A stretch of DNA of 64,000 nt from Tritrichomonas musculus. Lineage: Eukaryota > Parabasalia > Tritrichomonadida > Tritrichomonadidae. The translations under genes were made by a program, and so were the position numbers. The stretch covers positions 372,001 through 436,000 of the forward strand of contig JAPFFF010000064.1 in assembly GCA_039105265.1 (NCBI GenBank), read 5' to 3'. Each line of letters begins with the position of its first letter. Position 1 is the first letter of the stretch. This document shows, in pieces, positions 45,631-56,399 of this stretch. Below the pieces are notes generated by a model. The model searched no databases, had not been told where the DNA came from, and saw nothing but the letters and a program-made list of their open reading frames with translations.

Positions 45631-48600
45631 ATGAATGAAGAATTTTTTTCTCAACTTTCAAATATAGAACAAAAAGTTGAGACATCAGCCGAGACAACCA
45701 GATCGATTCAACAAGAAAATGCCAATATGAAACAAATGCTTCGCTGCATTAAATATGAAGTTAAAAAACTTAAAGAAGATTCCAATGAAAATATTCATAA
45801 AGAACTTCATATTATCAAATACCAAATAAAAAAGATAAAAGATCATATATCAACCACAGATCAAGAATTTTTGAATGAAATTACGCGTTACAAAAACATA
45901 ATCAAATCACTTCAGCGGGAAGTTAGCACAATCAAAGAATCGGGAACAACGCCAGCAACAACAAGCACGACAAAAGAATATAAAAACGAACTTCACTGTC
46001 TTAAATATGAAGTTAAAAAACTCAAAACACAGATCAATTCAAATTTCAATTCCAATTCAATTTTTGAGCCAGCTTTTGGCTTGAATCCAAATTTGAAAAC
46101 TGCTTCATCACAAGACGAACAAATCCTAAAAGACATCAGAATCATTAAATATCAAATAAAAAAGATAAAAGATGAAAGATTAAAAGCCGCCGAAAATGAC
46201 GAAATCATAAAAAACAAAGAAGTAAATGTTCCACTTTTTGAAGGTGAAGACCAAATAAGTAAAGAAAATGAACAACTTAAAAAAGAACTTCATTGCATAA
46301 AATACGAAATCAAAGCACTCAAACAGCGTCAAGAACAAGCACCAGTGACTTTTGATGACCAAAAAGTTGATGAAGTAATGAAAAATCTTCAGCAAGAGAA
46401 CTTGTCGCTGAAGAAGGACGTTAATTGCCTCAAATATGAAGTAAAGAAAATCAAAGAAAACTCAAAATCAAGTGTGAATCAAACTTCAGTTGATCATGAA
46501 TCAGCACAAGATATTCAGTACATAAAAAGGATTCAAAAAGAGCAAGAAATCATTCAAAAAGACATTGAAAATATTCAATCTGAATTCATGAGGATGAAAG
46601 ATGAGCATTCATTGATTTCTCAAGAAGCAATTGAAGAAGCTATCTCGTCAAGAATGAGCAAGAGAGAAGCTTCTTCGAATGATGAAATTCAAAGCATGAA
46701 GAGTGAAATTCACTGTCTTAAATACGAGGTCAAAAAATTGAAAGGAAATTCAACCTCATCTCAAATATTGAATGAAAATATAACCAACAGATCTGCCACA
46801 TTGCAAGACCTTCCAAACGAAGATATTGACAAAATTAAAAACGAGCTGCGCTCTCTTAAATATGAGGTCAAAAAATTGGAAGAAAAATCACATTCACCAG
46901 AAATCGCAAATGAAGATGTAACCGATAGAACTGCTACACTGCAAGATACTCATAACGAAGATATTGACAAAATGAAGAACGAGTTACGTTGTCTTAAATA
47001 TGAGGTCAAAAAATTGAAAGAGAAATTAGATTCATCACAAATTGCAAATGAAGATGTAGCCAATAGATCCGTCACAATGCAAGACCTTCCAAACGAAGAT
47101 ATTGGCAAAATGAAGAATGAGTTGCACTGCCTTAAATATGAGGTCAAAAAATTGAAGGAAAACTTAAATTCATTGCAAAAGTTGAATGAAGATATAATCA
47201 ATAGATCTGTCACAATGCAAGACCTTCCAAACGAAGATATTGGCAATATGAAAAATGAGTTAAACTCTCTTAAGTATGAACTCACAAAATTGAAAGAAAA
47301 CTCAAATTCATCACAAATATTGAATGAAGACATAACCAGTAGATCTGCTACATTACCGAACACCGATAACGAAGTTATTGACCAAATGAAGAACGAGTTG
47401 CACTGTCTTAAATATGAGGTTAAAAAATTGAAAGTAAGCTCAAATACATCACAAATCTTAAATGAAGATATAACAAATAGAACCTCCACAGTTCAAGACA
47501 CTCCAAACGAAGATATTGACAAAATGAAGAACGAGTTACGCTGCCTTAAATATGAGGTCAAAAAATTGAAAGGAAATTCAACCTCATCTCAATTTTTAAA
47601 TGAAGACATAGCCGATAGATCAGTCACATTGCAAGACACTCCAAACGAAGATATTGAAAAATTGAAGAGTGAATTAAATTCTCTTAAATATGAGGTCAAA
47701 AAATTGAGAGAGAACTCAATTTCATCACAAATATTGAGTGAAAATATAACCAACAGATCTGCCACATTACGTGATATTCAAGACGAAGATATTGACAAAA
47801 TGAAGAACGAGTTACGCTGTCTTAAATATGAAGTCAAGAAGCTCAAAGAAAAACCAAATCCAATTGAGCCGATTCAATTAGAAGACACTGTCAAATATTT
47901 CATCGAAGTCAGAGATTATTATGAAAAAGTTCATAAAGACCTCCACATTGTCAAGTATCAGATTAAGAAGCTGAAAGAGCAGCCAACGGCGACAGATCAA
48001 GAAATAATGAATGAAATTACACGTTACAAAAACATTGTCAAAACACTCCAGCACGAAGTTAACTCTTTCAAAGGCACAAATACGACAACCACAGTGACAG
48101 AAAGAAGTGCAACAGTAGGAACAGACGCAGGGCAAGAAAACAAGAATGAACCAAACTCTAATTTGAAACCCGTTTCAACTTTTGAAGGCCAAGAACAGAT
48201 TCAAAAAGAGATCCATATCATTAAATACCACATCAAGAAGCTCTGGAATGAACAAGCTAAAACAGAAGGTGGAAGCAACTTTAAAGTTTTACTGAAACTA
48301 AAGGAAGAAAATGCAGAACTAAAGCACGATATCCATTGCATTAAATACGAATTAAAGAAGCTCAAAGGAAGAGACTTTGCAAATGGACTTTCAGAAGACT
48401 TTCTTCAGAAATTTTCTTTCGTTGAAAGTACAGCAAAAGCTGCACGAGTGGAAACAAACATTCTTCGTCAGGTTGATGATTCAATGAAGGCTGATTTGAA
48501 ATGCCTTAAATATGAAGTAAAGAAGATTAAACAAGGACCATCATTCGTTGAAATACCTTATGAAGAACGCGATCTTGAAACTCTAACAACGCAGTCAAAT

Positions 48601-51600
48601 CTGTCAAGAAGGCTTTATGCTATTGAAGATAATTTGAGAGAGAATGAAAGATTCAGGAATGAACTTCGTTTCCTTAAAGAACAAGTAAACGAACTCATTG
48701 AGAACAATTCAATTGACAATCTGCCAATAAATGACCAAAGAGTGCCAGATTCTCTTCGTAAAGAAATTAACTGTATTAAATACGAAATTAAAAAAATGAA
48801 GCGAAAACAACCAACTTCAATAACAACTGTTTTCTCTGATGAACGTGCAAACCAGCAAAGAACAACAACAGATGATCTTCGTATTGTAAATGACAAATTA
48901 AAGAAAGATGTTGAATGTCTTAAATATGAAGTTAAAAAACTAAAGAAAATGAAGCTTCCAGAAATTAAAGAAAGAGTAATTGAAAGCACATCTGTTCCTG
49001 ATGATCTTTATGAGCAAGTTCAAGTTGTTCTTCAAGAAAATGAAAAAATAATAAATGAACTTCGTTGCATCAAACATGAAGTTAAGAAGCTTAAAGCGCA
49101 TCCAACTGGAAGCTTGCCAGATGACGATTATTCAATTGAGACTCTTTACATTCCACCTCATCTTATTGAGCGAATATCAAATGCCGAAGAGAATGCAAAA
49201 GAAGCCAAAGAAGAGGCCAGCACTTTCAGTAAGGAAAGAAAGAAATTGAGAGATGACATTGGATGTCTTAAATATGAAATCAAAAAGCTTAGAAAATATC
49301 ATGAACATCAACCACAAATCGAAGAACGTGCTGTTGCAGCTCAGGCTATTCCAGACGACCTTCTTGATCGTCTTTCTGAAGCTGAGCAAAACGCAAATGA
49401 TGCAATAACACAATTGAATGAACTTCGTCAAGAATTCCGTTCCTTTAAAGTTAGTCTAAATGAAGCCTCATCAATCCCCGAAGATCTCGAAGAACGTCTT
49501 TCAGAAGCTGTAAATAATGCAAGTGCAGCAAGGTCTGAGACAAATGCACTACACCAAGAATCTGACAGGATAAAGAACGAGCTTCGTTGCGTTAAATACG
49601 AAATAAAGAAACTGAAAGAGAAGCCAGCAACTCAAATGCTAGCTCAAACACAAAATGAAGAAGAAATGCCAACAATTCCGTCTGATCTTCTTGAGCGTTT
49701 ATCAGAAGCAGAAAATAAAGCTGATCAGGCCCAGAGAGAGACAAACTTACTTCGAGAAAATGAAGCCAAAATAAATCATGAATTGAATTGTCTGAAATAT
49801 GAAGTAAAGAAGCTGAAAGGACGTCCAATTCCAGTCCCAACTGAAGAACGTTCTGAAGAGGCGCCAGCAATTCCGTCTGATCTTCTTGATCGTTTATCAG
49901 AAGCAGAGAACAATGCAGAGGAAGCCAAGGAACAAACTAACTCAATCAAAGAAGAAGAAGAAAAAATGAAGTTTGAAATGAGATGTCTCAAATATGAAGT
50001 TAAGAAGCTGAAAGAACGACCAATTCCAGCTCCAGTTGAAGAGCGTTCTGTTGAAGCACCAACCATTCCATCCGATCTTCTTGATCGTTTATCAGAAGCA
50101 GAAAATAAAGCTGATCAGGCCCAGAGAGAGACAAACTCACTTCGAGAAAATGAAGCCAAAATGAATCATGAACTGAATTGTCTCAAATATGAAGTAAAGA
50201 AGCTGAAAGGGCGTCCAATTCCAGTCCCAACTGAAGAACGTTCTGAAGAGGCGCCAGCAATTCCGTCTGATCTTCTTGATCGTTTATCAGAAGCAGAGAA
50301 CAATGCAGAGGAAGCCAAGGAACAAACTGATTCAATCAAGAAAGACGGAGAGAAAATGAACCATGAACTGAATTGTCTCAAATATGAAGTTAAGAAACTG
50401 AAACAAAATCCAACTCCAGCTCCAGTTGAAGAGCGTTCTGTTGAAGCACCAACCATTCCATCCGATCTTCTTGATCGTTTATCAGAAGCTGAAACAAATG
50501 CAGGAGAAGCCAAAGAGGAGACATATTCACTTCGCGAAGAAGGAGAAAAAATGAAATATGAACTGAGATGTATCAAATATGAAATGAAGAAACTGAAAGA
50601 GCATTCAAATGAAGCGCCAACAATCCCATCAGATATTTCTGAACGTCTTTCAGAACTCGAGGAAACACTTAAAGATAGGGAGGACAAAATAGACGCACTT
50701 CGGCAAGAAGTTCTAAAGAGACTAGATGAGAATGACCAAAGAGCAAACGAAATGAAAGATGCAATATCGGCAAACACACAAGCCAAAGAAGAGCATCGGA
50801 AACAAATTGGATGTCTTAAATACGAAGTCAAGAGATTAAAAGAAAAACCAGCAACAGAACCAGCTGAGCTTCCATCCATTCCAGATGATCTTCTTGAGCG
50901 TTTGAAAGGCGTAGAAAATTATGCAAGAGAAGCAAGATTTAGGATTTCGCAGCATGAAGATCAAATCAAAACTCTCAGAGAAGATGTCAATAAACTCAAA
51001 GAAAATTCAGTTTTTGAACAAGAATCAAAAGCACTGGCACAAGGAGGATCAATGACAATTCCACCTGTCATTTTGAAGAGACTTGCAATTGCTGAGAACA
51101 ATTCAATGTCAGCAAGAACGGAAGCAATTGGCCTGATGCAAGATCGAGACCAAATGAAAGCTGAAATTGAAAAACTCAAAGAAAGTCAAGTTCCTGATTC
51201 AGCAGCACCTTCAATTCCATCAGACCTTCTTGAGCGTCTTTCATCAGCAGAGCAAAAGGCAGAAGAGGCAAATGAAGGAATGAAAGCAATTGTTGACGAA
51301 AACGAAAAAATGAAATTAGAAGTTCGATGCCTTAAATACGAAGTGAAGAAACTGAAAGAAACACCAATCCCAGTTCCTACAACTCCAGCTCCAGTCGAAG
51401 AACGTTCTGTCGAAGTTCCATCCATTCCAGATGATCTTGAAGAGCGTCTTTCAACATTAGAACAAAAAGCGAATGAATCAGAAGCACTTCGTCAAGAAGT
51501 AGACCGATTAAAGAACGAAGTTGGCTGCCTTAAATACGAAGTGAAGAAACTGAAAGAAAGACCAATCCCAGTTCCTACGACTCCAGCTCCAGTTGAAGAA

Positions 51601-53505
51601 CGTTCTGTTGAAGTTCCATCCATTCCAGATGATCTTGAAGAGCGTCTTTCAATGGCTGAACAAAAAGCAAGAAAGTCAGAAGAAGAGACGAATTCACTTC
51701 GGCAAGAAGCTGATCGATTAAAGAACGAAGTTGGATGCCTTAAGTATGAAGTGAAGAAACTGAAAGAAAGACCAATCCCAGTTCCTACTACTCCAGCTCC
51801 AGTTGAAGAACGTTCTGTTGAAGTTCCATCCATTCCAGATGATCTTGAGGAGCGTCTTTCAGCAGCTGAACAAAAATTGAATGAATCCGAAACCCTTCAC
51901 CAAGAATTAGATCGATTAAAGAACGAACTTCGATGTGTCAAATACGAAGTCAAGAAACTCAAAGAAAATCCACAATCATCACAGGCTCTTCCATCAGATC
52001 TTCTTGATCGGTTCTCCGAAACCGATAAGAAAGTAGAAGAAATGAAAGAGGAAACATATTCACTTCGAGAAGAAGGAACCAAAATGAACCATGAATTGAA
52101 TTGCCTGAAATATGAAGTAAAGAAGCTGAAGCGAAATCCGATAGTCCAAATACAAGAAGAAGAAGAAGATAAGGAACCAACAATTCCATCAAATCTTCTG
52201 GAACGTATAACCGAAGCAGAAACTAAAGCAGATGAAGCCAAGAGAGAGACAAATTCACTTCGAGAAAACGGAGCCAAAATGAATCATGAACTGAATTGTC
52301 TGAAATATGAAGTAAAGAAGCTGAAACGAACTCCGATAGTCCAAATACAAGAAGAAGAAGAAGATAAGGAACCAACAATTCCAACAAATCTTCTGGAACG
52401 TATAACCGAAGCAGAAACTAAAGCAGATGAAGCCAAGAGAGAGACAAATTCACTTCGAGAAAACGAAGCCAAAATGAATCATGAACTGAATTGTCTGAAA
52501 TATGAAGTAAAGAAGCTGAAGCGAACTCCGATAGTCCAAATACAAGAAGAAGAAGAAGATAAGGAACCAACAATTCCGTCAAATCTTCTTGATCGTTTAA
52601 CAGAAGCAGAGAGCAATGTAGAGAAAGTCAAAGAGGAGACGTATTCGCTTCGAGAAGATGGAGAAAGAATGAAATATGAGATGAGATGCCTCAAATATGA
52701 AATGAAGAAACTGAAAGAGCAATCAAAAGCCTCACCGCCAATTTCAATTGAAGCTCCAGCAATTCCATCAGATCTCACAGAACGTCTTTCAGCACTTGAG
52801 GAAGATGCAAGCACGCTTCGCCAAGAAGTTAACGAAATGAAAGGCGATGTTTCAGCAAACACGCAAGCCAAAGAAGAACATCGACATCGAATTGGATGTC
52901 TCATGTACGAAGTCAAGAAGCTCAAGCAACGACAAGTTCCAGAAGCAGCTGAAACACCAGACGATTTCGCTGAGCGTTTATCGGAAGCAGAAAAGAACGC
53001 AAGAGAAGCCCAAAGCAACGTTTCTCAATATGATGAACAAATTGACACTCTGACAGAAGAAGTAAGCGAACTTAAAGAACAGTCAAGTTCGCTTGTCGAT
53101 CGATTGAAGAACGAACTTCGCTGTGTCAAACACGAAGTTAAAAAGCTTAAGGAAAGGCCAGAAAAAGAGCCAGAACAGTCGATTCCTGGTGATCTTGTTG
53201 ATCGTTTGGCAGAAGCAGAAAAGAACTCGAAAGATGCAAAAAGCTTGGCTACACGTCATGAAGGACAAATCAGTTCTTTATCGGAAGAGCTGAAGAATGT
53301 CAAAGCAAATTCATTGTACGAAAGGGAATCGCAAACGATCTCACAAGGAGGATTCATGCAAATTCCGCCAATCATCCTGAAGCGTCTTGCTATTGCAGAG
53401 AACAACGCTAGTTCGGCACGCACAGAGACAAACAGCCTCATGATAGACAGAGACCAAATGAAAGCTGAAATTGAAAAGCTCAAAGAAGCTCAGGCTGCCA
53501 AATAA
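45631..53505 (+). CDS. Giant repetitive coiled-coil protein, 2624 aa
   Basis: One uninterrupted frame from ATG 45631. The protein is almost wholly charged helix, with about 40 copies of a CLKYEVKKLK-like motif spaced roughly 50-65 residues apart, usually with a Cys at the same place (LRCLKYEVKKLK, LNCLKYEVKKLK). In the first third the linker is of the type NEDITNRSATLQDTPNEDID; from about residue 1130 it is PSIPDDLEERLSEAE plus a PIPVPT..PAPVEERS spacer. A GG(S/F)M.IPP.ILKRLAIAENN module occurs near residue 1805 and again at the extreme C-terminus, suggesting a large internal duplication. There is no signal peptide or membrane segment. It is most likely a structural filament protein of the trichomonad cytoskeleton (costa, pelta-axostyle or similar); that is inference from architecture. 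Confidence 0.85.
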   Translation: MNEEFFSQLSNIEQKVETSAETTRSIQQENANMKQMLRCIKYEVKKLKEDSNENIHKELHIIKYQIKKIKDHISTTDQEFLNEITRYKNIIKSLQREVSTIKESGTTPATTSTTKEYKNELHCLKYEVKKLKTQINSNFNSNSIFEPAFGLNPNLKTASSQDEQILKDIRIIKYQIKKIKDERLKAAENDEIIKNKEVNVPLFEGEDQISKENEQLKKELHCIKYEIKALKQRQEQAPVTFDDQKVDEVMKNLQQENLSLKKDVNCLKYEVKKIKENSKSSVNQTSVDHESAQDIQYIKRIQKEQEIIQKDIENIQSEFMRMKDEHSLISQEAIEEAISSRMSKREASSNDEIQSMKSEIHCLKYEVKKLKGNSTSSQILNENITNRSATLQDLPNEDIDKIKNELRSLKYEVKKLEEKSHSPEIANEDVTDRTATLQDTHNEDIDKMKNELRCLKYEVKKLKEKLDSSQIANEDVANRSVTMQDLPNEDIGKMKNELHCLKYEVKKLKENLNSLQKLNEDIINRSVTMQDLPNEDIGNMKNELNSLKYELTKLKENSNSSQILNEDITSRSATLPNTDNEVIDQMKNELHCLKYEVKKLKVSSNTSQILNEDITNRTSTVQDTPNEDIDKMKNELRCLKYEVKKLKGNSTSSQFLNEDIADRSVTLQDTPNEDIEKLKSELNSLKYEVKKLRENSISSQILSENITNRSATLRDIQDEDIDKMKNELRCLKYEVKKLKEKPNPIEPIQLEDTVKYFIEVRDYYEKVHKDLHIVKYQIKKLKEQPTATDQEIMNEITRYKNIVKTLQHEVNSFKGTNTTTTVTERSATVGTDAGQENKNEPNSNLKPVSTFEGQEQIQKEIHIIKYHIKKLWNEQAKTEGGSNFKVLLKLKEENAELKHDIHCIKYELKKLKGRDFANGLSEDFLQKFSFVESTAKAARVETNILRQVDDSMKADLKCLKYEVKKIKQGPSFVEIPYEERDLETLTTQSNLSRRLYAIEDNLRENERFRNELRFLKEQVNELIENNSIDNLPINDQRVPDSLRKEINCIKYEIKKMKRKQPTSITTVFSDERANQQRTTTDDLRIVNDKLKKDVECLKYEVKKLKKMKLPEIKERVIESTSVPDDLYEQVQVVLQENEKIINELRCIKHEVKKLKAHPTGSLPDDDYSIETLYIPPHLIERISNAEENAKEAKEEASTFSKERKKLRDDIGCLKYEIKKLRKYHEHQPQIEERAVAAQAIPDDLLDRLSEAEQNANDAITQLNELRQEFRSFKVSLNEASSIPEDLEERLSEAVNNASAARSETNALHQESDRIKNELRCVKYEIKKLKEKPATQMLAQTQNEEEMPTIPSDLLERLSEAENKADQAQRETNLLRENEAKINHELNCLKYEVKKLKGRPIPVPTEERSEEAPAIPSDLLDRLSEAENNAEEAKEQTNSIKEEEEKMKFEMRCLKYEVKKLKERPIPAPVEERSVEAPTIPSDLLDRLSEAENKADQAQRETNSLRENEAKMNHELNCLKYEVKKLKGRPIPVPTEERSEEAPAIPSDLLDRLSEAENNAEEAKEQTDSIKKDGEKMNHELNCLKYEVKKLKQNPTPAPVEERSVEAPTIPSDLLDRLSEAETNAGEAKEETYSLREEGEKMKYELRCIKYEMKKLKEHSNEAPTIPSDISERLSELEETLKDREDKIDALRQEVLKRLDENDQRANEMKDAISANTQAKEEHRKQIGCLKYEVKRLKEKPATEPAELPSIPDDLLERLKGVENYAREARFRISQHEDQIKTLREDVNKLKENSVFEQESKALAQGGSMTIPPVILKRLAIAENNSMSARTEAIGLMQDRDQMKAEIEKLKESQVPDSAAPSIPSDLLERLSSAEQKAEEANEGMKAIVDENEKMKLEVRCLKYEVKKLKETPIPVPTTPAPVEERSVEVPSIPDDLEERLSTLEQKANESEALRQEVDRLKNEVGCLKYEVKKLKERPIPVPTTPAPVEERSVEVPSIPDDLEERLSMAEQKARKSEEETNSLRQEADRLKNEVGCLKYEVKKLKERPIPVPTTPAPVEERSVEVPSIPDDLEERLSAAEQKLNESETLHQELDRLKNELRCVKYEVKKLKENPQSSQALPSDLLDRFSETDKKVEEMKEETYSLREEGTKMNHELNCLKYEVKKLKRNPIVQIQEEEEDKEPTIPSNLLERITEAETKADEAKRETNSLRENGAKMNHELNCLKYEVKKLKRTPIVQIQEEEEDKEPTIPTNLLERITEAETKADEAKRETNSLRENEAKMNHELNCLKYEVKKLKRTPIVQIQEEEEDKEPTIPSNLLDRLTEAESNVEKVKEETYSLREDGERMKYEMRCLKYEMKKLKEQSKASPPISIEAPAIPSDLTERLSALEEDASTLRQEVNEMKGDVSANTQAKEEHRHRIGCLMYEVKKLKQRQVPEAAETPDDFAERLSEAEKNAREAQSNVSQYDEQIDTLTEEVSELKEQSSSLVDRLKNELRCVKHEVKKLKERPEKEPEQSIPGDLVDRLAEAEKNSKDAKSLATRHEGQISSLSEELKNVKANSLYERESQTISQGGFMQIPPIILKRLAIAENNASSARTETNSLMIDRDQMKAEIEKLKEAQAAK

Positions 53506-53602
53506 TGATACAAATTTCTAGAAAAAAATAAGAATCCTATTACTGATTTAAAAGTATCAAGCACATTAATATTGTGAGAAAAATAAACATTCTTTTATCT
53601 CA

Positions 53603-53604
<2 letters not shown>

Positions 53605-53634
<30 letters not shown>
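53605..53634. repeat. Poly-T run in shared 3' spacer
   Basis: About 30 consecutive T between the convergent coiled-coil gene (stop 53505) and C2 gene (stop 53701). Both genes must end transcription within this 195-bp spacer. Confidence 0.8.
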
Positions 53635-53635
<1 letters not shown>

Positions 53636-53700
53636 AATTGACTCAAATTGAATAGATTCAAATGAAAACGATTAAAATAAATTCAATTTACTAAAAAATT

Positions 53701-54399
53701 TTATTTTTTCGGTTGTTGTGGAGGATATTGACCCTGAGGTGGATACTGCCCTTGTGGAGGATATTGTCCTTGTGGTGGATATTGTCCTTGTGGTGGATAC
53801 TGCCCTTGTGGAGGATATTGTCCTTGTGGTGGATATTGTCCTTGTGGTGGATATTGTCCTTGTGGAGGATATCCTTGAGGTGGATATCCTTGTGGAGGAT
53901 AACCTTGTGGAGGGTAGCCTTGTGGTGGATATCCCTGTGGAGGATATCCTTGTGGAGGATATCCATATCCCTGTGGTGGGTATCCGTAACCTTGTGGTGC
54001 CATTGGGGTTGCAACAAATGGTTGAGCACCAGCTGGAGCCATATGCAATGTGAGATGAATTCTTCCGCCTTTCTTAACTTTCTTGCAAGGAATCATATCA
54101 TACCATTGATCAACTATTTGACCAACTGGAAGTGCGCATAATTGAATATTTAAAGTTGACATATCATCATCATTCTTTATATCTTTATCTCTCATTTTGA
54201 TATCGAGAGCACCTGATGATGGGGAAGTAATATTGAAATGAAATTCTTCGTTCCAGCGAGGATGCATATCATTCTTCTTAACTCTTGTTTTCATCTCTTG
54301 AGAACTTGTTTTCAAAATGCAGTATGGATCTGATGCATTTATATCCATTTTGGCAATGTCTGTTGCTTCTATAACGCGAACATGGAGAGTATACGCCAT
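53701..54399 (-). CDS. C2-domain protein with YPPQG-repeat tail, 232 aa
   Basis: ATG at 54399. Residues 1-125 are a single C2 domain: LHVRVIEATDIAKMD, the SDPYC loop with Asp19 and Asp24, HPRWNEEFHF, and the second calcium loop with Asp71, Asp73 and Asp79 (MRDKDIKNDDD). These acidic positions are the usual calcium-binding set, so calcium-dependent membrane or phospholipid binding is likely. The C-terminal 95 residues are tandem YPPQG, first as GYGYPPQG, then GYPPQ, then GQYPPQ, a disordered low-complexity tail like those on annexin-type and synexin proteins. The DNA of the tail is an almost perfect 15-18 bp tandem repeat, so its length probably varies between strains. Convergent with the giant coiled-coil gene. 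Confidence 0.92.
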   Translation of the reverse strand: MAYTLHVRVIEATDIAKMDINASDPYCILKTSSQEMKTRVKKNDMHPRWNEEFHFNITSPSSGALDIKMRDKDIKNDDDMSTLNIQLCALPVGQIVDQWYDMIPCKKVKKGGRIHLTLHMAPAGAQPFVATPMAPQGYGYPPQGYGYPPQGYPPQGYPPQGYPPQGYPPQGYPPQGYPPQGQYPPQGQYPPQGQYPPQGQYPPQGQYPPQGQYPPQGQYPPQGQYPPQQPKK

Positions 54400-54411
54400 T
54401 GTATAATTTTA

Positions 54412-54417
54412 AAATGA
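54412..54417 (-). promoter_or_regulatory. Initiator-like motif TCATTT
   Basis: On the minus strand TCATTT lies 12 bp before the ATG of the C2 gene, matching the trichomonad initiator consensus in sequence and distance. Confidence 0.5.
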
Positions 54418-56399
54418 TATAACTTTTTTTATCAAATATCGGCTTTATTTAAATACCAGTTTATTTTGAAACTTTTTCAAAAACATTAAAACTTCAAAAA
54501 TTTATTTTTATATTGGCTAATTTCAAAGATTTTTAAAATAATTTTTAAATTAATAATGATTAAATGAAAAATAAAGTTAATTTTTAGCTTTTAATTGTAT
54601 TCTTTTTTATTTATTAACAAAAAAATCATTTTAATATTTTGATTAAAATTGAAACAATTAATTGAAAATATTGACAGATTTCACAAAATTAAATTGTTAA
54701 CCCAATTTTGCTTTCAAATTAATAATAATAATGTTTTTTTTTTTTTCTATAATATAACCGAAATTTCTAATCAAATAATGGAAATATTCTTTATTATAAA
54801 AGAAAATGAACTTAATTTTCTTTTATAATAACTTTTCTGGGCTACAATATAATATTTTTTTAAATAATAGAGATCGGCGAAAAAGGAATTTCCATATTTA
54901 CAAAACTTTTACATATCATTAAGATCCATATGTTTTAAAAATCCATTTTTTTTCGAAAAGAAAAAGGTTTGTCTGTAAAAACATTTTTTTGTGAAATAAT
55001 TTTTTCGTTTTAAAAAATTTGTGGTAGATCGTAAAATGCCTTTTTTTCCGAGATTTTCCTCTCAATTTTTTGAATATTTTTTAATCGTTTTCATAATGGC
55101 TGTTTATAATAATTTTTATTGATTCTATGTAAGCCCACGGTATGTTATTTCACTATTCTTTTCGGAAAACAGCATCAATTGGTTAGAAACAAGCTGATAT
55201 ATGGGACTGAAAGATTGGCAGCTATCCCACATTTGATATTCTTTGTCATTTAATATTTATATAGTAAACGTTTTTTAAATTCAAATTAGCCATCAAAGCA
55301 TGCTTTATGCAACGATTTTGCTCCTTTATAATGAAAATTAAAAAGAATTGAAGCTATTGTAACACATATATTTCAATATTAGTAATAAGTCACAGAATTT
55401 TTATTGCCCAGCTGTTTGATTTTGCATCATTCCCAAAAAAGCTAAAAAGGCTTTGAAAAAACTATACTTTATTATAATAAATATTTCTTTTTTACATTAT
55501 TTATATTTATGTCATTTTACTCCATTAAAATTTCTGAAATAAAATCTCGGAATAAAGGGAAAAAATTGTGAGTAAAAACTTTTTCAAAGCGTTTGAGAGA
55601 AAATCTCGGAAAAAAGGGAAAAAAAAAATCTATCAAATTTGTTTTCTTTTTAAAATGAAAAATACTTCTTAAAATGATCTTTTTTTTGCGAAATAATTTT
55701 CTTTTTTCAAAACACCAAGTCTTTTTTATATGAACAATTTTTTTTAATATAGATTTTCTTTTAAAAAAACAAGATCTTATAAATATATTATTTGATTTTG
55801 ATTTTTGAATACGTTATTTATTCATATTAAAAAAAACGTTATAATTGGTGGAAAAAACTACATTTTGAGGACAAAACAATTATTTTCATTCCCGATTTAA
55901 ACTGTCTGCATCAAAAGCATCATTTAACAAGATTGGAAAGTGCCTCACAGCTTAATGAAGCAAATGATATTTTATATATCATTAGAATGCTTCAAATTTT
56001 GAATATAGTTTGATCATAAGCAATGATTACGAGTACTTTATAATTTATACATCCAATATCATTCTTTATGATTTGAATAATATCTAAATATATGTTTTTA
56101 TTAAATATTTCTTTGAAATTCTTGTTAACTAAATTTTCTCTATCAATTTATATTTCGAAAGGAATTTATGATTTTAATTAAATTTTTTATTTGAAATGAT
56201 CGAAACTTATTGATATGATTTTACTTTTTGCACACACAAAAGCTTTTCGCAAAGAAGCTTTTTTTTTACAAGAATGGCCACTTTTTGAGCTTCGCTCAAA
56301 AAGTGTCCTATGTTAAATAATGTAAAAAAAAAAAAAAATATTTTGAACAAATAAAAACTAAAAGAAAAATAATATAAATAAAAAAATATTTAAAACTTT
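54418..56399. other. Host AT-rich intergenic region, no gene seen
   Basis: Two kilobases of AT-rich DNA. A near-repeated phrase GAAAATCTCGGAA(T/A)AAAGGGAAAAA occurs at 55540-55565 and 55600-55625. A 12-bp-stem hairpin, CACTTTTTGAGC-TTC-GCTCAAAAAGTG, is at 56279-56305, just before the satellite. No coding stretch is seen. Confidence 0.55.

Noticed and set aside
46950-53483. Many minus-strand frames of 60-240 codons opposite the giant coiled-coil gene
   Set aside because: They are antisense to a highly repetitive charged gene, are Ser/Phe-rich, and repeat with the same period, so they are by-products of its codon pattern.
53713-54141. Plus-strand frames rich in Trp-Arg-Ile or Val-Asp-Ile repeats
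   Set aside because: They are the complement of the YPPQG-repeat tail of the C2 gene.
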